Shown: positions 11,245 to 21,409 of the stretch, one piece after another
How the letters are laid out: each line of letters starts with the position of its first letter
Numbering within the stretch: position 1 is the first letter of the stretch
Origin: Silene noctiflora
Lineage: Eukaryota; Streptophyta; Magnoliopsida; Caryophyllales; Caryophyllaceae
Length of the DNA: 26,464 nt
NCBI GenBank assembly: GCA_009801015.1
Contig: VHZZ01000058.1
Span: 342,775-369,238 of the forward strand
Direction of reading: 5' to 3'
The notes under the pieces: generated by a model
What the model was told of the DNA's origin: nothing
What the model saw: only the letters and a program-made list of their open reading frames with translations
Database searches by the model: none
Program-made: the position numbers and the translations under genes

Positions 11245-12451
11245 CTCAAATTGGTTTTGGGTCGCCCAACATTAATCTTATTTGGAACAGCAGATGATAG
11301 GTGAAATGAAAACCGAAATCGAAATAGGGAAAATAGGGTAAATAGTCAATATAGAAATAAAGGTAAGAAAGTCATAAAAATGTAGAATGCTTTTATAGCA
11401 AGAAAAAGAAATGACAATTACCTGTGCATTTACGACAAGAATGGATGGGAAACCTGCTACAGAATTTACTGCAGGAAGTTCCACATAACGAGCAATATGC
11501 TCAATTTTACGTGGAGACAAAAACATGTCAACGCCAAAAGGATAATATGCAGCATTGTTTGAAGCGAAATCCTTCTTTTTATCCCTGCCATAGAAAGACA
11601 TAATCACCAGGGTAAGTCAAGGAATTAGCAATCTGAAACTTATCATCCAGATTTCGTGCTTTAAAGTTGAGTTTCCACAGCTATTCATGCTTTCATCCAA
11701 GATATTGCCATGGAAGTTACCTAAAAAAGTTTTGTCCGCGAACTCTAAAAGTACTTGGTTCAAGCTGTGACCAACTGTCCATGATTCTCTTGTCTACCGG
11801 GCAGAAAGGAACTTGGGTTCCTGCTATCGGTCTCTTCAATAATGTCTTTGAAGACACTAAGGAAAAATAGAGAAATCAGAATTATAAAATTTTCTTTGTG
11901 ATTAGCTTACTATGCACAATTTTGTAAAGAAACATTTGTATGTAGATAAGTCGTGACACATACATCTTGAACTGGGAACTCCATCCTTCCATTTGAAAGA
12001 AAGTTTAGAGGTTGTCTTCTTCCTCGCACTTGGTGGGGAGCTAATTGATGTCCTCTTTTCAATAGACGGTACTGTAGCAGTGTTGAGACAAGGCAGACAA
12101 TTATTATGAAGTATGCCACAATTATCCAACACTCTGTCATCCTTGCCAGAGCTTCCATCTAAAGAAGAGGATATTTCATCAGCGTAGACAGGGTGCTTTG
12201 CTTCCGTTGAATTTCGAGCAGAATTCACTTCATGTGAATTTCTTCCCATTGATGATCGTTCACCCCCATTTTGGGATAAAATATCTGCAGCATGAATATC
12301 ATCTTTTAATGAAGGGAGGAAGGAAGGAAAGGGCTTTATCTCTGTCAGTTATGGTGAAAAGAAAGTATACCTTCCTGAAAACTTTGGAAATCCTCTTCAC
12401 CATCAGAATCAAAAATTGTAATTGAATCGTAAAAGGCCTCCTCACTGTTGC
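9730..12451 (-). CDS. EDR2-C (DUF1336) domain protein, CW14-like, 8 exons, 5' end missing
   Basis: Exons in transcript order: 12451-12371, 12284-11964, 11856-11721, 11584-11422, 11052-10924, 10749-10555, 10332-10210, 9837-9730. They give 417 residues with all phases consistent. The first seen exon starts with 2 bases of a split codon and reads NSEEAFYDS, the family's EEAWFDS motif. Then come a Ser-rich linker, [23 protein letters not shown], the [12 protein letters not shown] block, and the EDR2-C domain ([93 protein letters not shown]). It ends MGQDPL. Relatives are about 490 residues, so roughly 70-80 N-terminal residues are absent here. The molecular role of this short clade is unknown; in EDR2 the same domain follows START and PH domains. 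The last intron (9838-10209) has a GC donor (CAG|GCAAGT). Confidence 0.94.
9871..10146. repeat. Diverged direct duplication inside the last intron of the EDR2-C gene
   Basis: About 9871-9980 and 10043-10146 match over their length with small gaps. Shared words include TTAAATGAAGTTCC, GGCCAGCTAAAC (CTGCCAGCTAAAC in the other copy), AGGTAAGTTTT and GTCCTAGGTA. The copies lie about 170 bases apart, both within the GC-AG intron. Confidence 0.75.
11149..11243 (+). repeat. Compound microsatellite (ACT)6 ... (CAA)11
   Basis: (ACT)6 spans 11149-11166 and (CAA)11 spans 11211-11243, joined by an imperfect CCACTACC-rich stretch. It lies in the intron between the exons ending at 11422 and starting at 11052. 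The open frames across it that encode Gln or Thr runs are chance. Confidence 0.9.
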
Positions 12452-13668
12452 CTGTTCAAATCATGATACAGAAATTAGTACGAAAGAAGTGCTAGAAGAT
12501 CATCAACAAGAATCCATATGAAACAAGGCCTCCTCACTCAGACAGTCAGATAATAATTTTTCATTTCACATAATCCCTGTATATCAGTGTCTCACTGCTG
12601 CAGTAAATACTTTTAACCTTTCATTGGATGGCGGTTTTGAAAGGGAAGGGAATGTAGCACGGTGAGTTGGAGCAAAATGGAGGGTATAGAACGGAAGGAT
12701 CCATTTCCATCTATGATAACCTAGTTACAGCAATCCGAACACTCACTTTCCTAGCAGCAACTAATTAGAGATTCGCATTCTTAACAACATTCTGGTAAAA
12801 CAAACAATCAAAAAATTGACTAACCACCCTTGTAACATCGAATCATCAAATATCCGACTAGCCACATCTATCAAGCTCAAATGCATGCATCAACTCATCT
12901 ACTACTTAATCCAGCAAAACTACCCCCACCCCTCCATCAATTCACTAACCTATCTATCTTGTTTATTCCCTCTTTTTCCCCCTCGCATTAATTTCATAAT
13001 TGGTAACCATAAGACACATCTATAATTGATCGGGATTCGGGTAATAAGCCTGAGATCATCCATTAAAGGCCACAAAAACAGAATCTTTCAACAGGGAAAA
13101 AAACATTGCTTTAGCCAACCAGCTCTAAAACTACCTTGGAAGTTTGAAGGTATCAACTTACGAAGATTCGAATAAGAATCACCATCAAACTCTCACCTTT
13201 GGTACCAACTTGCATTAGGGAAAAAGCATCAGAAATCAACAAATTCACTTGCATATACAATTTTCTACCAAAACACCCATTAACAAATTAACCAAATATT
13301 TATGGATACAGCATAGTTCAATCACTAAACTTCAACTGTAAACCAATCAACCAACAGTAAAAAGTAAAAACACAAAAGATCCCCTTTTTCAAAAACTTTT
13401 ACCAAAACACCCAATAACAAATGAACCAACAAAATTCTTGCTTAAGACCGTATTAACTTAAAACGACACTCACAGCCGATTAAAACAGTTCAATCACTAA
13501 ACTTCAGCTGAAAACCAATCAAACACAAGAAAAAATCAATCTTCCAAAAATCCCACATATTAAAAGCAGTAAAAAAACACCGCATACAATCAAATCATCA
13601 AAAAAACAAATAAAAATCAAACCCAATTAACAATTTCAAATTCTATACAATTTAAAAAAAAAAAAAAA
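12452..13668. other. Probable first intron or 5' part of the EDR2-C gene
   Basis: No exon encoding the expected MGG-type N terminus was found on the minus strand. A strong donor (CTTC|GTAAGT, exon side ending at 13162) follows a short stretch that could read DSYSNL in the phase needed to join NSEEAF. That frame meets a stop a few codons upstream, so a short exon is only a guess. The region 13230-13660 is T-rich on the minus strand, like an intron. A 14-base copy of the NSEEAF exon lies at about 12523. Confidence 0.4.
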
Positions 13669-14383
13669 NNNNNNNNNNNNNNNNNNNNNNNNNNNNNNNN
13701 NNNNNNNNNNNNNNNNNNNNNNNNNNNNNNNNNNNNNNNNNNNNNNNNNNNNNNNNNNNNNNNNNNNNNNNNNNNNNNNNNNNNNNNNNNNNNNNNNNNN
13801 NNNNNNNNNNNNNNNNNNNNNNNNNNNNNNNNNNNNNNNNNNNNNNNNNNNNNNNNNNNNNNNNNNNNNNNNNNNNNNNNNNNNNNNNNNNNNNNNNNNN
13901 NNNNNNNNNNNNNNNNNNNNNNNNNNNNNNNNNNNNNNNNNNNNNNNNNNNNNNNNNNNNNNNNNNNNNNNNNNNNNNNNNNNNNNNNNNNNNNNNNNNN
14001 NNNNNNNNNNNNNNNNNNNNNNNNNNNNNNNNNNNNNNNNNNNNNNNNNNNNNNNNNNNNNNNNNNNNNNNNNNNNNNNNNNNNNNNNNNNNNNNNNNNN
14101 NNNNNNNNNNNNNNNNNNNNNNNNNNNNNNNNNNNNNNNNNNNNNNNNNNNNNNNNNNNNNNNNNNNNNNNNNNNNNNNNNNNNNNNNNNNNNNNNNNNN
14201 NNNNNNNNNNNNNNNNNNNNNNNNNNNNNNNNNNNNNNNNNNNNNNNNNNNNNNNNNNNNNNNNNNNNNNNNNNNNNNNNNNNNNNNNNNNNNNNNNNNN
14301 NNNNNNNNNNNNNNNNNNNNNNNNNNNNNNNNNNNNNNNNNNNNNNNNNNNNNNNNNNNNNNNNNNNNNNNNNNNNNNNNNNN
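13669..14383. other. Assembly gap, 715 N
   Basis: The gap is bounded on the left by 15 A (13654-13668) and on the right by 16 T (14384-14399). The missing 5' exon or exons of the EDR2-C gene may lie here. Confidence 0.98.
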
Positions 14384-14430
14384 TTTTTTTTTTTTTTTTG
14401 AGAAAAAGTATTAAAAAAATACTTATAAGT

Positions 14431-14928
14431 TTTTTTTTTTTTTTTTTTTTTTAAGGAAATAAAACTAAATTGATTTCCTAAGGTAGGACCAACCTATCTC
14501 ATGCTTTCGAATGATAGAGATAAGTTGAAGCCACCGGCTTTCAAACCACCTCGAGAGAGTTGGGCATGAATGTTTAATAGAAGCCATAAAGTCTGCAACT
14601 TTGTTGGTTTCACGAAAGTAATGTTTAATTATCACTTCGTCGAAAAACTGAATATCTAATTTAACATCCTTGATGATACTAAAAATTTCTCGAGAGATTT
14701 GCCAAGTACTACGGACTGAGTTGATAATACATAAATTACGACAATTAACTTTGAGATTTCTAAGTATTTAGCTGTTAAAATGCTTTCTTTTAAAACGAGA
14801 GCTTCTGCAACAAGAATACTATTAGAATTTTTATTTTGAGAAAAAAAAATATATTCAAATAATAATATGTGAGACGTGATGTTGATGTTGGTATGATTAG
14901 CGGATAAAGTTTTACAGGCGGTGTTCAT
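14431..14928 (-). mobile_element. 5'-truncated LINE remnant: RNase H (RVT_3) end with poly(A)
   Basis: On the minus strand, AEALVLKESILTAKYLEISK is followed, after one frame change near 14740, by NLCIINSVRSTWQISREI and then HYFRETNKVADFMASIKHSC, ending in a stop at 14465. These are the conserved blocks of the LINE-type RNase H (AEAxALxEG, and RExNxVADxLA with its last catalytic Asp). The ESD block and the first catalytic Asp are absent. A run of 22 A (T on plus, 14431-14452) follows the stop, as expected for a retrotransposed 3' end. The reverse transcriptase part is not present. Confidence 0.75.
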
Positions 14929-14986
14929 GACCTGAATCGGGATGAATATACTTGTTATAATGAAAAAAATTTAGTATATTTTAATA

Positions 14987-15398
14987 TCTAAATAGTATAA
15001 AAGCTCAGTTATTTACATTGTTTTGATTGATTGCTTCTTTTTATGTAATTTTTTTTTTTTTTTTTTTTTTTTTTTGTATGGGACTCCCGCATGTTCTTTA
15101 TTTAACCTTATTATTTAACTGTTTTTCTATCATTTTATTGTTACATTCATTTAAATTACCAAGTTCATATTTAATACAACACCTAATATATTTATATCGA
15201 AAATTTCCAAAAATTTATAATGTTATTAGATTCTCAGTATAATTTGTCTCTATATAGTAATTATTATATGTATATAATTAGTATTTTTAGACTATATTTT
15301 ACTCATTTAAGTTTAAATATTTATCTATTCTGTTAATTTTAATAATAACAATTGTTAAATAAGCAAACTCGTGCAAGTTTGCACGGGCTTAAAACTAG
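14987..15398 (+). mobile_element. Second non-autonomous Helitron, 412 bp
   Basis: It begins TCTAAATAGTATAAAAG and ends CTAG at 15395-15398, preceded by the hairpin CGTGCAA-GT-TTGCACG (15370-15385) and 'ggcttaaaa'. The flanks are A on the left and T on the right. Both ends resemble those of the 6704-7196 element, but it lies in the opposite orientation. The interior holds a 27-base T run and no coding sequence. The 3' end is firm, the 5' end somewhat less so. Confidence 0.75.
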
Positions 15399-15891
15399 TT
15401 GTAATTTCAATTGAAAAGCGAAAGCAATTTTGATGACAATCATTCATTATTCATAAATGACAATTGAACAAAGTATCGCATAAAAACATAAACACGTACA
15501 TAAGTAAACAACCAACCACGTTTTTTCAATTATACTTTATTTTTATTTTATTTTTTTGGTATCTTTTTATGGTTGATTGATTGTGATTGCGAACGGGATT
15601 TTGTTTTGTAAATATTTTTTGTGATTTTGAGTGATATGAATTGATTTTTGATGAAATTGGAATGAAATGATTTGTTAGTGCATAATTTGGATTTGGCTCT
15701 AACATAGAAATGAATTAACAATGTTGGTGCCAAATTAATTTGATTGATTCACATTGTACACATTTGTAGTGGAAATTTTAAAATCTGGGTTCTATTATTA
15801 AGTTGCGAGGAAGGTCCATTCATTAAAAAAAAAAAAAGAAAAAAAAAAAAGGTTTTGTTTGCGAAGTTGCGTGATTACGCTTATAAAGTTA
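15399..15891. other. AT-rich intergenic DNA, nothing recognised
   Basis: Only an interrupted A run (about 15825-15850) and short chance frames are present. Confidence 0.6.
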
Positions 15892-16275
15892 GGGTAAGAT
15901 TATTTGTAGTCTTGAGAAAAGACTTTATTAAGCCTTGAGACAAGACTCGCTCAAGACTACCAATAATCTACCTTAGTTTTGACAAAGTCTTAAGTTGAGT
16001 CTTGAAAATTCAAGACTCAACTTAAGACTTTGGGGTGAGTCTTGACTCCACCATGATTGAAAATTATCCAATTAATAGATCACATGTGTCCTTTCTTTTG
16101 TAAAAATAAAAAGAGGTAAAGTGAAAAAGTAGAAAAGTAAAGTCTGAGGTGAGTCTGACGGATAATGTATAAAATCTGAAGTAAGTCTGAACAATAAAGA
16201 AATAATAAAAGTTAGTGGAAAGTTAATGTGGCAGAGTTTTAAGACTTTGGAGAGTCTGACCGACAATCTTTACCC
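15892..16275. mobile_element. Harbinger/Tourist-like foldback MITE, 384 bp
   Basis: The left end GGGTAAGATTATTTGTAGTC and the right end (other strand) GGGTAAAGATTGTCGGTCAG form imperfect terminal inverted repeats. Both sides carry TTA (15889-15891, 16276-16278), the PIF/Harbinger target duplication. Inside are many copies of AAGTCTTGAG-type words in both orientations. These include a palindrome at 15983-16032 with 24-base perfect arms and a 2-base loop, and a pair GTAGTCTTGAG / CTCAAGACTAC to its left. It is non-coding. Confidence 0.7.
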
Positions 16276-16549
16276 TTATAATATTTGTCTTCTTATCAAG
16301 TTTTCAACTTTTTTTCCCTTTGATCGGTTACATGCAAAGAAATTTGAATTATCTCCATTTTTTTCTCTCCATTTCCTCTTTAATACACCCGTATTTTAGT
16401 ATATATTCCCTCACCATCCATTAAAACTTTATTTTATGAAACGATTACAAGTATTTGATCATCGCAATATTTGATTTGGATCGTTAATAGAAAACAAAGG
16501 TCTATTTCTTTTAAGGAAATGAAGAGAATCTAAACGGCATGCAAAACAT
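16276..16549. other. AT-rich spacer, nothing recognised
   Basis: This pyrimidine-rich and AT-rich spacer lies between two transposons. I see no feature in it. Confidence 0.5.
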
Positions 16550-17248
16550 GGCCAAATTACCAAATTGGTAAAAAAAGTAGGGGTTGTTGGACAGATTGGT
16601 AAAAAAAATCTCAGTTTGGACGAATTGGTAAAAAAAAAATTGGGTATAGGACAAATTGGTTAAAAAAAGTTAATTAAGTGATATTTAGAGCAAATAAAAA
16701 AAATAAATGAATATTAAATATTTTTTATGAATAAATAATTGGTCAATAATATATGTAAATTTTGTTCCAATGCTTAATATATATCTTCAACTTGAATTTC
16801 TATTCACTTGAAACTACATTTACTACATTGTAGTCTAAATCGACTTGTATGATCATGTATCGAGCTAAATCAAATCTATTTATTACGAGTGTTAGCGGTG
16901 AGAAAACATATACAACGATTTTGATATATGAAGTTGATTTAGATTATACAAGTTTTCGTACATAAGATACATATTTCCGTAAACGCGATACCGTTTTTTT
17001 TAAGATCTTATCGGGTCCAAGTAGGACAAACTCGAAAATTAAAAAAAAGTACAAAAATTAGCCGATGTTGATTAAGAATAATTACTTTAATTTTAACTTA
17101 AATATTACTTAACTTTTTTTTTTAATCAACATGGAACAAAACCCTACTTTTTTAATTTTTTTTTTACCAATTTGTCCAAATTAAAACTTTTTTTACCAAT
17201 CTGTCCAACAACCCATACTTTTTTTTACCAATCTTGTGGTTTAGCCTC
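16550..17248. mobile_element. Non-autonomous TIR element with long sub-repeated ends, 699 bp
   Basis: The ends read GGCCAAATTACCAAATTGGT on the left and, on the other strand, GGCTAAACCACAAGATTGGT on the right. The inverted repeats run for more than 100 bases each and are built from copies of a GGACARATTGGTAAAAAAA unit (about four on the left). The element is flanked by a perfect 8-base duplication CAAAACAT (16542-16549, 17249-17256). Eight bases suggest hAT, while long TIRs suggest a Mutator-like element; one more base on each side would match as a 9-base duplication with one mismatch. The interior is non-coding. Confidence 0.75.
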
Positions 17249-17335
17249 CAAAACATATATAATAATCAAAGAAACCCATAATTCATAATTCAATATGATG
17301 TCGTACACTTGTATAGTCCTAATATACGCATGAGG

Positions 17336-17440
17336 TTATTGGAGTCCGTCTTAAATAAGAATCAGGTTAAATAGATAGATGAGACAAAAACTATAATATC
17401 TACATAATGACAAAAATCTTGGTTTATCTATCTATATATC
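17336..17440 (+). repeat. Dispersed repeat, partial copy (see also 21410-21505)
   Basis: Shares the order TC-GTCTTAAATAA, CAGGTTAAATA, GAGACAAAAA, ATATCTA, AAATGACAAA and TCTATATA with 21410-21505. Its right end abuts the tandem array directly. The family is unknown to me. Confidence 0.5.
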
Positions 17441-17445
17441 CGGCA

Positions 17446-19300
17446 CCCTCAAATGTCTTCTATTGCTTCTCAAAATTTGTGTGGCTACGTTATCAGACCC
17501 GAGAAACCGTCCGTATGATTTACGAACATTTTTGTTCCGGGACCCTAAAATCCCAGAACCGTGTATTATACACTTAAATTTGAACCGTTTAGGAGGTTGT
17601 ACCGAGTCAAGTTTCTTTTTCTCCCACTTTTTCTACCACGTATCAAGAGTCTCTTAATGAATTATCATATTCGGTTTTCAGACGTAAATAAGAAGTATTC
17701 ATCTATTTTAAAAGAATACTTTATTTTCGTCAGAGACTCATTTACCGCGTACTAGCATCCTCAAATGTCATCTGTTACTTTTCAAAATTTGTATAGATGT
17801 TTTATCTTACCCGAGAAACCATCTGTATGATTTACAGACATTTTTTATCCGAGACTCTGAAATTCAGAAAACCGTTTATTATACACTTAACTTTGAGTCG
17901 TTTGGGAGCTCGTGCCAGGTCATCTTATTTTTCCTACCAGTTTTTACACCACGTGTCTGGGGTCGCTTCACGAGTTACCGTATTCGATTTTTAGTCCTAA
18001 ATCAGAACTATTCATCTATTTTTTAAGGAGTACCCGATTTTCGTCCGATACTAGTTTGTCGCACACCAGGACACTCAAATGTCCTCTAGTTCTTCTCAAT
18101 ATTTGTGTGACTGCTTTAGCTGACCAAGAAACCGTATGTATGATTTACAGATGTTTTTGTCTCGGAATCCTGAAATCCAGAAAACCGTGTATTATACACT
18201 TAAATTTGAGTCGTTTAACGTTTGGGAGGTCATACCAGTCATGTTTATTTTCCTCCTAGTTTTTTCCACTACGTATATGGGTCGCTTCAAAAGCTACCGT
18301 ATTCGATCGATTTCAACCCTAAATAACAAGTTATCATCTATTTTTATTTCGTCCCAAACTAGTTTATCGCATAGCAGCATACTCAAATATCCTTTGTTTC
18401 TTCTCAAAATATATGTGACCGCTTTATCTGACCCGAGAAACCGTCTGTATGATTTACGGACATTTTTGTTCCGGGATCCTAAAATCCTGAAAACCATGTA
18501 TTATACACTTAAATTTGAGTCATTTGGGAACTCGTACCGGGTTATGTTTCTTTTCCTCCCATTTTTTCTACCACGTGTCTGGAGTCGTTTCATGAGTTAC
18601 CGTATTCGATTTTCAGTCCTAAATAACAAGGATTCACCTATTTTTAAAGAGTTTCTGATTTTCGTCCGAGACACGTTTATCGCGTACCAGTAGCCTCAAA
18701 TGTCTTCTTTTGCTTCTCAAAATTTGTGTGGATGTTTTATCTGACCCGAGAAACCATGTGTATGATTTACGGACATTTTTGTTCCGGGACCCTGAAATCC
18801 TAAAACCGTGTATTACTTAAATTTGAGCCGTTTGGGAACTCGTACGGATCATATTTCTTTTCCTACCAACTTTTATACCACGTGTCTGGGGTCGTTTCAT
18901 GAGTTACTGTATTCGATTTTTAGCTCTAAATAAGAAGTATTCATCTATTTTTAAGGAGTACCTGATTTTCGTCCAAAACTAGTTTATCTCATATTGGCAC
19001 ACTCAAATGTCCTCTATTTCTTCTCAAAATTTGTGTGGCTCCTTAATCTGACCCGAGAAACCGTCTGTATGATTTACGGACATTTTTGTTCCGAGACCCT
19101 GAAATCCTGAAAACGGTGTATTATACACTTAAATTTGAGTCGTTTGGGAGCTCGTACTAAGTCATATTTCTTTTCCTCCCAATTTCTCCACCACGTGTCA
19201 GGGGTCCTTTCATGAGTTACTGTATTTAATTTTCAGCCCTAAATAAGAAGTATTCATTTATTTTTAAGGAGTGTCTGAGACTCGTTTATCGCGTACCGGC
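17446..19300 (+). repeat. Satellite-like tandem array, six copies of a ~310-bp unit
   Basis: Unit starts, marked by CCTCAAATG or ACTCAAATG, are at about 17447, 17759, 18073, 18381, 18694 and 19001, so periods are 307-314 bases with a last copy of about 300. Each unit carries GAGAAACCGT, ATGATTTACGGACATTTTTG, GTGTATTATACACTTAAATT, CCACGTGTC and GAGTTACCGTATTCGATTTT in the same order. Copies differ by scattered substitutions and small indels. CCGGCA occurs at both array borders (17440 and 19296). About 310 bases is near two nucleosome lengths, as in many plant satellites. Open frames in the array are not coding. Confidence 0.9.
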
Positions 19301-19396
19301 AATGACTATATGGGGTATACTTGATTCGTTTTACCCTTAAAACGGATATAGGCGTAAAGACAATTAATTGGACTACTATCAGTCACACATCCCCTA

Positions 19397-20039
19397 TCTA
19401 CTAAATGAATAGGTGAAATCATAAATTTTTCCTCTAAAAAGCATATTTCAAAATAAGGAAGCTATTGATAATTTAATTGTATCCACTAAATAAGGAAATT
19501 AATAATTTTAATGTATTTTATTATATAATTTTTTTCATTAAAATTTATCTTAAATTATAAATAATATAAAACTATAAACTATTAATTTTTTTATTGATTA
19601 TATTATTTGAGAATGATTTGACTCATGCTATCCATAGTATAAACATATAACTATTAATCATTTTGATTACTTTTATAAGGAAAAAAATTAAGAGAATTTA
19701 TAAATTGGAATCATTAGTTTTATGGTATAAAAAAAATACATTTTAACACATTACTCAATTTTCTTGAATTAATTTTGGTTGTAATTTTTTTTTGCTCGAA
19801 AAAAAATATAATAACGAAAAAAATGAACAATTAATGAGATATCACTATTATTTTACAGTTCAATTTTACTTAGTGGTTTTCTTGAATAATTTTACAGTTC
19901 AGTTTGTTTTTTTCTCATATCAAAATATAATGATGTGAAATATGAAAAATTAATGGTAAGCATGATTAAGTAATACAAAAATAAAAACTCTATAAATAAC
20001 GCGCATTCATTGTGTGGGATATAAACACATTTTTCACTC
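19397..20039 (+). mobile_element. Possible decayed Helitron, AT-rich
   Basis: A TCTACTAAATGAATAGG start preceded by A resembles dicot Helitron 5' ends. At the other side CGCGCA-TTCA-TTGTGTG can form a hairpin with G-T pairs, followed by 'ggatataaa' and CACA where CTAG would be expected, then T. The interior is very AT-rich and non-coding. The altered last four bases make this tentative. Confidence 0.35.
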
Positions 20040-20061
20040 AAGACTCTTTATAACGGCCAAT

Positions 20062-20235
20062 TCTCATTTGTGACGGAAGGTATCCGTCACTTTGAGAAGA
20101 CGGGTACCAAATTGTGAGACAAAAGACCCATGAGAGGAGAGAGGAAAACAAGTGGAGGGATGCCCCCACCTTTTGCTTTATTCGTTTTGTGAGTGACATT
20201 ACCCGTCACAAATACCGACCCGTCACAAGGGAGAC
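20062..20235. mobile_element. GTGAC-type MITE
   Basis: The left end TTCTCATTTGTGACGGAAGG and the right end (other strand) TCTCCCTTGTGACGGGTCGG are imperfect inverted repeats. The left arm also holds the small hairpin GTGACGGA ... TCCGTCAC (20070-20090). No clear target duplication was found. It is non-coding. Confidence 0.55.
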
Positions 20236-20440
20236 GCTTTGATTTATAACATGACTATTCTCTTTCAACAGGTACTAATTTACAAGCTAAGAAACCTTAA
20301 CCTTAGCACAAAATTCTATTCGAAAAAAAAAAAAGGTTATTTTTTGTCGCTTATAATTAAAATGGTGTAGATGTAAAAATTAGAAACTTATCTAGGAAAA
20401 ACACAGACGTATCTGAGTAACGCCATGAGTAAAAACAAAT

Positions 20441-20596
20441 TTTCATTTAAGACGGTCAATATCCGTCTTAAATTTAAAACGGATAGTGGTCCTCTCTTAC
20501 AAATGCAAGTGGGAGGTAAGTGGGTCACTTGCATTTGTGTGAGAGGGTCACTATCCGTTTTAAGCTTAATACGGATATTGACCGTATTAAGCAAAA
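20441..20596. mobile_element. Foldback MITE, 156 bp
   Basis: The two halves are near-complete inverted copies of each other. TAAGACGGTCAATATCCG and AAAACGGATAGTG ... ACAAATGCAAGTG on the left match the right half on the other strand, leaving only about 12 bases in the middle. Each end also forms a small hairpin (TAAGACGG ... CCGTCTTA). Similar words at 9480-9506 and 13436-13460 look like relics of the same family. The frames on both strands that mirror each other are a result of the symmetry. Confidence 0.75.
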
Positions 20597-21403
20597 CCAT
20601 CTGGTGAGAAAATTACAAATCCTTCAACTAACGAAACATAATTATGGTCACAAAAGAAAAAATGCCAAAAGTTATGCCCATTGCAATTTGCAAGTAGCAT
20701 GTCTACAAATAACCTTTTTTTTTTTTTTTTTTACCTTTTTACCATTTTTAGAGGTAAACAACTAAACACGCCATTCCATGTTCGTTAAGTGCTTTGGGTA
20801 ATGATATTATACCATTTAAACAAGCAAATTTAATTACAACTAAAACAATAATGTTTAGTCTTTTTTAGCATTATTTCGACAAAACAGTTTGAGCAAAAGA
20901 ACCCACTAGCTTAAAGTTGTTGAGTAACAAATATCACGCAATACAATTACCGTTGGTTAGACAGAGATGTCCACATATCATCCACGACCATTCAATCATT
21001 CTATCACAGATTCACGGCACCATCAAATTAATTCACCTGTTTTCTGTGTTCATCAAGACTCTCTTTAGCAAAAGTTGTGAGATACTCATTCTTCATCGGT
21101 TCCACCCCTTTTCATTTAGAATATGTTTTGCCTTACTAGCAAGACGGACTGAATCAAAAATGAGTTTTTATTTTTCAAGCTTAATTTTCTAAAAGTGTTT
21201 TTTCAAAAGTAAAAGCATCAAATTGTTATTTCTATTTTTATAGACAAAAATATGGATTTTTAACTTTAGGGAATTTTTTTGTAATTTTTAAAAAATATTG
21301 TGTTTGGCCAAAAAGTGCTTTTATATCCAAAAACACTTTTACAAGCTAGGTCAAACACACACTTATTTATGTTGTAGTTGTTGTCCCATGCATTTTGGTT
21401 AAG
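20597..21403. other. AT-rich intergenic DNA, no gene
   Basis: It contains an 18-base T run near 20720. Around 21300-21358 a GTGTTTGGCC ... AGGTCAAACAC pair, with AAAAGTGCTTTT words, resembles the ends of common plant hAT-type MITEs, but the borders cannot be set. Confidence 0.45.
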
Positions 21404-21409
21404 TCGGAC

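Noticed and set aside
11046-11304. Frames with poly-Gln, poly-Thr or poly-Asn
   Set aside because: They come from the (ACT)n and (CAA)n microsatellite within an intron of the EDR2-C gene.
13156-13210. Short first exon of the EDR2-C gene reading DSYSNL
   Set aside because: The donor is strong, but the needed frame has a stop just upstream and the acceptor would be poor. Kept only as a note.
18136-18693. 185-codon plus-strand frame in the tandem array
   Set aside because: It runs through successive repeat units and its peptide simply repeats with them. Other units carry stops in that frame.
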